NCBI GenBank assembly: GCA_022570795.1
Contig: JAKUDP010000009.1
Span: 1,488,001 to 1,552,000, forward strand
Length of the DNA stretch: 64,000 bases
Direction: 5' to 3'
Source: Sphaerulina vaccinii
Taxonomy: Eukaryota; Ascomycota; Dothideomycetes; Mycosphaerellales; Mycosphaerellaceae
The notes beneath the pieces were generated by a model. It had not been told where the DNA came from. It saw only the letters and a list, made by a program, of their open reading frames with translations, and did no database searches. The position numbers were made by a program, and so were the translations under genes. Position 1 is the first letter of the stretch, and each line of letters begins with the position of its first letter. Of the stretch, positions 11,645 to 21,182 are shown one piece after another.

Positions 11645-12074
11645 TGATGTTGCAAATGATGTTGGGGACGAGCAGCTCGTGGGAGTCGAAAAGATGAGAC
11701 GGATTTATGAAGTGTGATGGGCGGCTACACCCCTCATTTCCGAGGTAAGCTACTCGGTGGGCCAGCCAACCTACCCGGATGGCGATGCCATGCTCGTTGC
11801 AGGTCTCCGAACATGGCATTCCCGGCCGAACGAGGTTGTGGACCATATGAGAACGACCTGTGTTATGCAGAAGCTCCATCACCCTATCCTGAGCTCATAT
11901 GGAGTAGACATTTAGTGGTTCGGCGACGAGGTGGCCTTGGCTTCCTCGAGGGTGTGTCTAGCTTTTCGAGGTAGCGACAGCGCTTCAAATCGGCCAGCTC
12001 TTGCGAATCGCACTTGCTCTATCAAGGTCGCGCCTGACTTCGCCACATGGACGGCGAGACAGCCATAGACCTTC

Positions 12075-12164
12075 GAAGCTGAGCACAGAGTGGAAGTTGA
12101 ATATCAAGTGAAAGTTGAACATCGACTCGAAGCTGAACATCGAGTTCAAGTTGTGCGAGATTGA
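12075..12164. repeat. 18-bp minisatellite, five units
   Basis: Head-to-tail units of 18 bp: GAAGCTGAGCACAGAGTG, GAAGTTGAATATCAAGTG, AAAGTTGAACATCGACTC, GAAGCTGAACATCGAGTT and a decayed fifth. The array is non-coding as far as can be seen. Confidence 0.8.
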
Positions 12165-12260
12165 GGGGCGGGGGTACAAGGCCACCTTCGACAGTACAAC
12201 GCGCTGTGCACCATGATATGTCACAATTGTCCTTTCCAACATGATTCAGTCCAGTCCATA

Positions 12261-12296
12261 ACCAGACTCCCGACCAGACTCCCGACCAGACTCTCG
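12261..12296. repeat. 12-bp minisatellite, three units
   Basis: Two exact copies of ACCAGACTCCCG followed by ACCAGACTCTCG, then a decayed continuation. Confidence 0.8.
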
Positions 12297-13825
12297 ACTG
12301 GGCTTCTGACCGGACACCTCATCAGACCCCACAGTGTTCCTCTCGTACAAATCTGGGCCGATCATACTATGATCATACCGCACGCCGCAAGGCAGTTTGG
12401 TCATCGATGTGGCAGTCGTGCAGGTCGGAATGCGTCGTGGGACTCGCGGCAGTCAACGTCGCTATGGTGTCGGGGTCCGTGAAGTATACCGCGTTGTCTC
12501 GTGCGGTTGACAACTAGTTGACAAACTACTCATGGCAGGCTGGCAGGCCGTCGATGAGGTTGTTGATAGGGCTGCCGATAAGGTCCGCGTGAACGTTCGT
12601 GCAATGTTCAGGGAATGTTCGGCGAGCATTGCAGTGGGCTCTGTGGGCCAATCGACCGACAGGGCGAGAGCGAACGCATGGCGAAACACTCATGAGCCTC
12701 ATTCGCGAGGTGTCTCTAACATGTTAGAGATGATAGATCGATTGGGATTGATTGCAATGGATTGGAATGCATTCTCAAGTGCGCTGAAGTGCGCGCGCGT
12801 CGGAGAAGGAGAAACTTTGAGGCTGCACCCGTCCCTTTGCACCACCCCTGTGCAGCCACCAGTCCACCACCTCTACCTCTTCCAGGTCCTCTCTCTTCCA
12901 GGTCCTCGTCAGTCGCTCACCATCCACAACCCTACGTATACATACAGCGGGAACAGAGCATCCCATCGAGAAGGCTAGCATCGCACAGATCGCGCACTTC
13001 ACTTATGTTGAGTATCTGTACACGGAATCACAGTTACAACAGTCGGGAGTTGTCAATTCATTCCCGTGGATTGGCCTTTACACCTATATCCGCGTGATAA
13101 GAGCCAGCTATGGTTGATGAGGAAAGTATCTCGAGCTGCGAAGCGCTTCACGGGCACCCCAAGACGTGTCTGAGAAGTGCTCCGAACTCTCTGTCCATGT
13201 CTGCAAGAGTCTGCGAAACCTTGCGCATTGGGCGAAGGTCGCTTCCACCATCAGATCTTCTAATGTATATGCAGGAAGCTACACTAGCCAGTACACTCGG
13301 ACCTCTCGGTTCCGGCGCTCTGCCATGAGGGGAAGCCAGCGCAACCTACCTCACAGTCCTAGGTCAATACGACTATACGAAGCGTTGGCACCTCTTGATA
13401 TGGCTATTGTGCTCGGCCGATCGAGCGGACAAGTTGAACATCCTAGACCGGATCTCAAGGCCAAGACTAAAGACAAGCATGACCCTACGAGTGCCCCTCA
13501 TACCTACCAGAGGACAGCGACTTGAAACACTAGGGAACCTGAGAATTGCTCTGGTGTACACGTACGGCTACTACAGCAGAGTAAATATGAAGCTTTGTAT
13601 CGCACATCTCCTCACCAGAAGTGCCCCACCTTATTCATCATGCTGATCTACTCACATCCACAGGTTAGCTTCAATCCTTGGCAGAGGCTCTTGACTTAGG
13701 GCCCATGACCACCTTGTCAGACTCGACGATACTGTTCTTTAAAGCTCTGCTCCCTCGACATATATGAGCAAAAGCGACGCGGCTACTTGAAGTGATTCTA
13801 AACTCAAGCACCCGACGACGACAAA

Positions 13826-15453
13826 ATGCAATACTCATTCTCCACCTATCTGATCGCTCTCCCGATTGCAGCACTACTCCTCCTCATCCTCAAGTCCTAC
13901 ATCTCCGTCTTCCTTCTTCGCCGGAAACTTCCACCAGGACCCTTTCCACTGCCCATATTCGGCAACTTCTTTCTAACCCGTCGTGCGCGACCATGGCTCC
14001 ATTGGGAAGAACTCTCAAGACAATATGATAGTCCTATGATCACACTGTGGCAAGGAAGTCGACCTTTCATAGTCTGTAACGACGCCTGGACGATTTCCGA
14101 ACTGTTTGAGAAGCGCGCTAGCATCTACTCGAGCAGACCGCATTTAGTTATGATGGGAGATATGCTCGATATCTCCGACAGTAATCAAGTGTGCTTGAAG
14201 TATGGAGATACATGGAGATTGCATAGGAAGTTGACGGTAAGCTTGCGAGTCGACCATGATCGATGGGTTGCTAAGTGGAGGTGCAGCATGCCATGATCGG
14301 CAGCCAAGCTGTTCGCAAGTATCGAGAACTACAAGGCAACGAGGCCAAAGTCCTCCTCCACGACCTTCTCACTCAACCAGAAGACTATGTAATGGCCATT
14401 GAACGCTACTCGGTCTCCATAGCTTCAGTAATAGGCTGGGGACGTCGCATCGCCAAGATGAACGACTACGTCGCACAACGAGCGCTAGATTTCATGGAAG
14501 GCGTGAATTTCATCGTCCCAGGGCAGTTCCTGATGGAAGCGTTTCCTTGGCTGGCCTCTCTACCGTGGTGGATCAATCCTGTTCCAAGTTTGATCAAGAA
14601 AGGTGTAGGCAAGGGCCACAGATACTTCTTCGAGCTTTCCAAGGAGGCCGCCGGCAAGACAGAGGACAGCTTTGCCACAACGTTGACGAAAGCGCAGGAG
14701 AACAGTGGTATCAGCGACAAGGAAGTCGCACAACTGACTGCGAATCTTATCGGAGGTGGAGTTGATACAACTAGTAGTACGTTGATTAGTCTTATCCTAG
14801 CATTGGCAGTATTTCCCGATGCGCAGCGAAAAGCGCAAGAAGAGCTTGATCGAGTCATTGGGCGGGATCGTATGCCAGACTGGAGTCATGAAGACTCCTT
14901 ACCATATATCAATGCGATGGTCTCGGAAGTCCTTCGCTGGCGCACAGTGACCGTACTAGGAGGTCTTCCACATGCTCCGACACAAGACGATGTGTATGGA
15001 GATTACTTTATACCGAAAGATACTTGGATCGTCGGAAACATCTGGGCCATTCATAGGAATCCTCGAGACTATCCTGACCCAGACGTCTTCCGGCCTGAAC
15101 GTTTCCTTGCTGGAAATGAATGGGAACGACCTCATCCTAACAAGAAAGGCCATAGTGCGTTCGGTTGGGGAAGAAGACAGTGTAGCGGACAGCCTCTCGC
15201 AGAGCAGGGACTTTTTATGGCGACTGCGAGGTTGTTGTGGGCGTTCGAGGTGAAGCCCGGCTTAAATGAGATGGGCGAGGAGGTGGAGTTGGACATCTTC
15301 GCATTTACCGAGAGTGAGAACCAGAGACCGTTGCCATTCAAAGCGAGATTCGTGCCTCGCTCGGTTGGAAGTGCGGAGTTGATTGGTCGAGAGGCCAGGC
15401 AGGCAAGAGAGGATCTTGAGTCTTATGATGGAGAGTCGGATCTGAGGCTGTGA
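13826..15453 (+). CDS. Cytochrome P450 monooxygenase
   Basis: ER-anchored heme-thiolate monooxygenase. Exons 13826-14236 and 14287-15453; the 50-bp intron (GTAAGC ... GTGCAG) joins LHRKLT to HAMIGSQAVR, giving 525 residues. An N-terminal membrane anchor (about residues 8-31) is followed by the Pro-rich hinge LPPGPFPLPIFG. Hallmarks are the I-helix GGGVDTTSS (about 293), EVLR (about 351), FRPERF, and the heme loop FGWGRRQCSGQ with the ligand Cys near residue 436. The style resembles the fungal CYP2-like/O-methylsterigmatocystin oxidoreductase group. No polyketide, peptide or terpene backbone gene lies nearby, so a role in a biosynthetic cluster is not supported; detoxification or an orphan pathway is equally possible. 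Confidence 0.95.
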
Positions 15454-15756
15454 GAGCGGGCCCCAAGGATCGAGTGAAGCCACCTTTCCAATTGTGAGCA
15501 CTGTATACGCTGCTGGGAGCAGGGTCAACTCGCCTAGATCTTTCCGTATGGAAAGGAGAATGACTGGAAGTGTTGGTCACAGAAGTGTCGGTTCTGAGCG
15601 ATCGACGCAGCTTAGGGCAGAGACAATCGAAAGGGTGCAGGCAACGACACGTTGTTGTTTGGCTGTTCGCATGATACATTCTGGCAAGGGTAGAGCTGTA
15701 AGATTGTGGGCCTCCAATGCTCATATAGTGTCCGGGTGTCGGTCACCCAGCCCGGA
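15454..15756. other. intergenic, nothing recognised
   Basis: Short convergent 3' region between the P450 and the CCCH gene. No feature seen. Confidence 0.5.
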
Positions 15757-17606
15757 TCAGTCCAAAAGGCCTGAACGGTCCTCGGAAGATAACCTGGCAC
15801 CAGACGTTGTTACACCGAGGCCTCCTTCGTCACTTCCATCATCACCCGCGATGATGCTGGAGTCGCTCGGCGTGACGTTGTTCTCATGAACATCCGCTGT
15901 AGTACCACCATCTCCACTGACATACTCCGCGACCTGGAGAGAAGCATTGTGTGAGGCATACGGGATCTTGCAGAAGGCTTTACCGCCGCGGTGTTTGCAG
16001 TCCGGTCTCTGGCAGATGTGACCAAGATAGCAAGTTGTGGAGCGGCAATTTCCTGTGCAGAAGATGTCAGCAATGAGAAGAAAGATCCCTACTCTCATCG
16101 ACCGAACTCACCTCTCATTGGACAAGGCTGATGTCTAGCTACAAACTTAAGGCATTTCAGGATGTTCTTATTAATGCTGGAGTGATCATATGAGCAGGCT
16201 GCTCCATTTGAGCAATAGCCGCCGATATGGTAGTTGTTGCAAAGCTTTTGCTTGGCGATTCGTGCTTCGAACTCGGTCCTGTCTTCACGCGGAGATGGTG
16301 GAGTATATGGATCAAGGCGATGCTTTTCGTAGCTGAGCGCGATCTTGTCGGGTTGGAGATCTTCCTGTACGGCTTTGTTAGTGGACTCTTGGGACATCGG
16401 GCAGAGCGCTATAGCTCTGCTGATGATATGTAGGATGTGCAGAGGTACGACTAAGCAGAGTCGTGCTTCTGACTCCAAACCACTGAAACGCCAGCGCTGT
16501 AAAGTCGCACATGCGAGTGTGGTTGCTGGGTCATGCAGAGACTGACTTACTTCACGAGGCAGCGTTGCTGCTGGATCGAATATTTTATTACCAGGACTTG
16601 ATCGTCTTGTAAGTTCCGAACGACCGTTCATGAAGTCGCGGTCGCTCTGAGCCAGACTAGTCGTCTGAAATTTGTTGCTTTGCGTCTTCGATGGCGACGC
16701 AATCGATTCTTTTACGTGCTTGAATGTGCAACCCGAGCCATACTTGCACATGCCCTTTTGGTAAAAGGCGCAAATTGCAGTGTCGGCGGGCGTGGTCTTA
16801 GTGTGATTGTTTTGTTGCGGTGGGTTGTGTACTGCTACCACGGGTCCACCATTATTTGACAGAGGCGTACTCCTGAAAACACCGGGTATTACTTCTTCAC
16901 GTAGGCTCAGCTTCGAGAACTCGTGATGAAACGCATAGTTGCTGATCAGTGTAATGCGGTCTTTGTTTCCAGTGTATGGCTTGAGCTCTGACACATAGCC
17001 CACATCATGGCAAGCCGCAAAGAAGATGTGCTTGCATTGCGTGCTCTCCACGAAGGTGCGGAAGTTGGCCCTAATTTTGAAGTCGGCGTTCTCTTTGAGC
17101 TCTCCAGCGTCCACGAAGTCGAAAAGGTCTCCAGAGCGATTAAAGTTGGCAACGAATGGTGCGAGAGACCGCTTGTCTGCTCCACAAAGCTTCGCGAACG
17201 ACAATGCTTTCGATAGCCCAACAAGATTGGCGTAAATGCGAACCATGATACGACAGTGGTCAAGGTTAAGGTGTCTTAATTTAGTCTTGATGGCCTCATT
17301 GAGTAGTGCTGCGGCATTCGAGCCTCCATCGGCGCCATTGGAGACCAGATTATCTTCGAACACATAGCCGTCTCCATCAACCAGGACAAGTACGAATGGG
17401 TCACGATCCTGACCTCGGACCAGATGCTTGTACTTGTCGCGGGACTCTCGAGCCTCTTCGTGGTCGCTCTGAAGGCGTTTGTAGTCTTCTAGGAGTGCTC
17501 CATACTTTTCCAATATGTCACTCTGAGTCTGGAGGTACTTCTCGCCGTCTTTACGAAAGCTATGCAACTGGCTCGCGGCTTCAGCCAGTTCTCGGGCACT
17601 GAGCAT
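15757..17606 (-). CDS. CCCH zinc-finger protein
   Basis: Exons 16112-17606 and 15757-16052 (59-bp intron, GTGAGT ... CACAG) give 596 residues. A strong GTAAGT at 16550 with an ACAG 54 nt on suggests a further in-frame intron (16497-16550), which would make 578 residues. N-terminal coiled coil (about 1-65), then a conserved region starting DPFVLVLVDGDGYVFEDNL that is common to fungal CCCH proteins and has an acidic NYN-like look. Two standard fingers follow, CAFYQKGMCKYGSGCTFKH (C-x7-C-x5-C-x3-H) and CNNYHIGGYCSNGAACSYDH (C-x8-C-x5-C-x3-H), and a Cys/His cluster spans the last intron (CPMRGNCRSTTC, CQRPDCKHRGG). RNA binding is likely; nuclease activity of the N-terminal domain is inference only. 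Confidence 0.85.
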
Positions 17607-18143
17607 AGTGACTGGAGGTGCCTCTACAAGTGGTACCTGGGGTCCCGCTGCTGTGAGGTTCTGTCATGAAGAGTCGTCCAAGACGACTTTAGTTATGATT
17701 GAGGAGATCGAGGATGGGAATGGCGAAGTATGTTCGGATTGTGATTCATGATACTGCCCAGGAGGATAAGACAGCTTCAGTTGTTGTCCTGTGTAAAGTG
17801 TTTGTCGTTGCCGATGAGACAGAAGTCAGAAGAAAGTCAAAAGGGTGCCACATTAATTTGCAGGGGTCCGGCTCCACTGCATATCGAAGATGGAAACCCG
17901 CAGATAGTCGCGATGAGGTCTAGTGAGTCGTATATCGAATGTTCGAAAGATCACATAGTACTCATGGGTATATATGAAGCAGAAGGTGGTACAAGAAAGA
18001 AGGACAGGAAGGAGGAGTGAAATAGAAGGCAGGCAGGCGCGACTCAATTGAGTTCTGGCAGCCCCACTAGAACTACAGTATTGAGCCTCCACTTCACTTT
18101 CGCGTCGCGTGTGCTTTCCACTGTGTTGATCTGCATGTGATGG
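17607..18143. other. intergenic, divergent promoters
   Basis: Lies between the 5' ends of the CCCH gene and SPC19, so both promoters should be here. No further element recognised. Confidence 0.45.
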
Positions 18144-18732
18144 ATGGATGGACATAACAACGACATCTCCAAGATGGACAACAGCACGCAGAATGCCCTC
18201 GCCGGCTGCGTGTCCTCCCTGCGGTCCAGCATGCAGCTCCTCGAGTCGAGCATCTCCATCCTCGATAGCGGCGTCAACGACTATCCGCGCCTCGCCAAAG
18301 TGCTGCAAACAACACGAGTATGGCCTATTCTCTAATTGCCACACTACCGCATACTGACTATGTGAACAGCACTTCGAACTCGTCTCCGAACACGACCTCA
18401 CAACGGCTCAATCAACACTGCTGTCTGAGATCCAACCCGAAGTCACGAATCTCCTCTCACGCGTGGAAACATATCTGGACAAACTGGACCGGCGAGAGAA
18501 GAGTCTAATGGCGAAGGCTGAATTGCAGGAGGGCAGACTACAACAGCCTGAAAGAAGCAAGAGTAAGAGCCCAGCGAGGAGAGCTGGGGGAGGAGGACTG
18601 GGCAACATGGATGAGATGAAGATGCAGCAGTTGAGACAGAAGAAGGATCGACTGTCTTATGCTGTGGGAAGGCTGGAATTGCAGGCTAGTCAGAGGCAGA
18701 GGCAGTTGAGGAAGAGTATGGCTGCGCAGTGA
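18144..18732 (+). CDS. SPC19: DASH complex subunit Spc19
   Basis: Kinetochore protein of the DASH/Dam1 ring that couples chromosomes to spindle microtubules. Exons 18144-18317 and 18370-18732; the 52-bp intron (GTATGG ... CTGAC ... AACAG) joins LAKVLQTTR to HFELVSEHDL, for 178 residues, which is normal for the family. Diagnostic stretches are CVSSLRSSMQLLESSISIL, SGVNDYPRLAKVL, LLSEIQPEVTNLLSRVETYL and LDRREKSLMAKAELQEGRL. The C-terminus is a predicted coiled coil after a short basic Ser-rich linker. A second Met, ten codons downstream, could also start translation. The housekeeping role contrasts with the broken HET gene next to it. Confidence 0.95.
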
Positions 18733-19025
18733 AGATCATCAGACCCCATCAAGGTCTGGAGCGCTGTACGAGGGAGGCGCATGTACCGAAAGCAGAGTCT
18801 ACACTACTTGCTTGAGATCCGCACATGTACTGGTCCCGTCCCTCCTGCCACTGCAGGTGGCTCCAACAAGGCAGCATCGTCCATGTTCTGCATCTGGAGG
18901 TACATGAAGTACCTTACCTTCCCAACCTTAGATGCTCAGCCCGGCTGCGCCACCGCCAGGCTTGGCACAACAACAAAACAGCGCGGGCTTGTGCTACAAT
19001 CCCTGTTGCAGCATGTTCCACAAGG

Positions 19026-20492
19026 ATGTCGTGGAGCTCGAATGCAGCCGATGATGTGGATGAATTTGAGTACTTGCCGCTTGCCGCCAGCGGAGTTCGT
19101 CTGTTCCGCATACTGCCAAACAGCACACCTAGCAATATCTGCTGCCGTCTGGAAACCAGAACACTTCGTCGATATTGTCGACCGCTTGGACCGCGAACTC
19201 TATAAAGAGACATACCAAGCTGTCGACGAGGAGAAAAGGGACATCGATCACGTACTTAATGCGGTCCACGACGCTGCCCCTGATCATGGCTACTATACCG
19301 CAGTGTCGTACTGCTGGGGCAACCCTGCCATGCGGCATCTTATCTTGCTCAACGGAAAAAGATTCTACGTGGCGGCAAATCTTGCAGACCTCCTCCAGCG
19401 GGAGGTATGAACCCCTTCGATCACGCGGGTTCATCCTTGGCTATGGATCGATGCGATTTGTCTGAATCAGCGCGATGATGCAGAGAAAGGCGTTCAAGTT
19501 GGACAGATGTGGCGTATATACGAAAGCGCGGCTGCTGTTGCGATATGGCTGGGCCCCGCTACACATAACTCTGCTACAGCCTTTCACGCATTGACTTTGC
19601 GCGATACTCATCTTGCGCACGTGCCCGCGGAACTGCGAACTTATCGCTCGCTTCGGCAGTTTCGTTACAACATTACCCACAGTGGAGAGTTCTTTCTGAC
19701 GACCAAGGCACTCCACGCCATACTCGCTCTTCTCGTTGAGAATGACTATTTCAGTAGAGTCTGGATCGTGCCGGAAATCCTGACAAGAAGTGGCTTTGGC
19801 CGACATCGACTATACTCTGGTCAGCGCATAATCCCACTGGCAAGTCTCTGCGCTACCACATGACGATGGAGCTCGAACTCAGGAGACTCCCAGAAGAATT
19901 GATTTTTGCGGCACAAAGATTTTCGCGACTGTGTCACGAATGCCATCCATCGGCTGATCTATCTCCACCTCCCACGGTATTGGACTTCTGGGCTCGTGGG
20001 CTCATTAGTAGTGATCACCATTGCTCTGACCTGAGGGATAAAGTCTTCGCTCAACTCTCTCTGCCCGGATATCGCGACAATTCAAAATGGGTGCCGCTCA
20101 AAGTTGACTACTCATTGACGCAGTACGAACTAGTGGTGGCGCTAATGTCTCATATCGATGCCAATACGCCAGAAACCTTCCGTCACGAGAAATACAGTGA
20201 TGTTTTCGCGTCGTGTTTCAAACGGCTAGTCAATGCTGACCTGCGAGACCCGCGCTTCGGGAGCTGGCTGAAGGCACGAGTGTTCTCTAATGTGTGGGGC
20301 GACAAGCATTACATTGAAGTCAAGTCTGGGAATCTGATCGATTGTTCTGGCTACATGGTACAGCATATACTACGTTACAGCGACGCCATTTGTCGAGAGC
20401 CCATTAGAGATGCACTATCAAAATGGAGACGCTGCACCGTGCATAGATTCAAGCGACAGACATTTGCAGCACTACTGGAGCGCTTGAAATAG
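19026..20492 (+). pseudogene. HET-domain gene, disrupted
   Basis: Remnant of a heterokaryon-incompatibility (HET) domain protein. The usual HET order is visible: FEYLPLAASGVRLFRILP at the N-terminus, YYTAVSYCWGNP, LWIDAICLNQRDDAEKG and YESAAAVAIWLGP, then a C-terminal region of about 200 residues. At least three lesions interrupt it: a frame change near 19150 (the N-terminal motif is in another frame), an in-frame TGA at 19408-19410 between LADLLQREV and HPWLWIDAICLNQ, and a frame change near 19860 before ELELRRLPEELIF. No GT-AG pair explains any of them. HET genes act in non-self recognition and often decay; sequencing error is unlikely to account for a clean stop plus two shifts. Confidence 0.8.
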
Positions 20493-21182
20493 AGGACGAC
20501 TATTCAGCGACATTCGATTGTATGGGGTGGGCTGCCTTAGCTTCTACCGCTTTCCTACCTTCCGATCTCTGCCTAACACTTGTGGCTACTCCGAGGGATG
20601 CCATGTAAGAGCGCTCGCTCCACAGCAGTGGATATGAATAAGGTCTATCAATAAGTCTGTACTGAAGTCAGGAAGTCATTAGTAAAGCTATACCTGAAAT
20701 CACCAGCACAACAGTCTTGTCCAAACAAGTCCTCCGACTCGGATGCAGGTTTTGTGTACGGCGTTGAGGCATCTCAAGCGATTGGCGATTGTTCTGCCCT
20801 CCGCATATTTCTTTTGGTCTGTGACGTGTGCTTCTGTGTCTCCCTAGATGAAATGAAGTACATATGCTCCATGAATGCATGTCTCTGCAACAGTCGTCCT
20901 CGTCCTCATCCTTGGTCTAGTGGCAAGGTCGCTAAATAGTCGGTATAGCTGATGCTTGACAAGCAGGCATAGCAGTAACGGCCTCACAAGTCGATGACTT
21001 CGAACGTGATGTCTAACTCGCGTCATATACGACAAGCTGGTGGCGACTTTCTTGCATCATCTTTTGCTTACTCTCGACTTGCTCAGAACCAGAAATTATA
21101 GATCTTGTCATATATTCATTCACATCATACTTCTATCCTCTATCACCAGATCCCAACAGATTCCACGCTATGCAAGACTCAA
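20493..21182. other. intergenic with one tRNA-like repeat unit
   Basis: Lies between the HET pseudogene and the 3' end of the MFS gene. The only structure found is the solitary unit at 20893-21053. Confidence 0.5.
20893..21053 (+). repeat. solitary unit of the tRNA-like repeat family
   Basis: Matches the units arrayed at 44.6-49.4 kb. It has the leader CAACAGTCGTCC, a hairpin CCTTG-loop-CAAGG whose loop GTCTAGTGG fits a Pol III A box, and GCTGATGCTTGACAAG. A degenerate downstream box, GGCGACTTTCTT, lies about 150 bp from the start, the same layout as the arrays. Confidence 0.6.

Larger units (their letters stand above)
11645..13825. other. long intergenic stretch with short tandem repeats
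   Basis: About 2.2 kb between the CXC gene and the P450. Two small minisatellites are annotated separately. Remaining open frames (up to about 148 codons) have no recognisable domain. Upstream of the P450 there is a TATATG-like motif near 13761. Confidence 0.5.

Noticed and set aside
13826..17606. Secondary-metabolite cluster around the P450
   Set aside because: No polyketide synthase, peptide synthetase, terpene cyclase or dedicated tailoring gene is nearby; the neighbours are a CCCH protein and SPC19.
15757..17606. Transposon or retroelement origin for the CCCH gene
   Set aside because: No integrase, reverse transcriptase or terminal repeat; the zinc knuckle-like Cys are standard CCCH fingers, and the intron is canonical.
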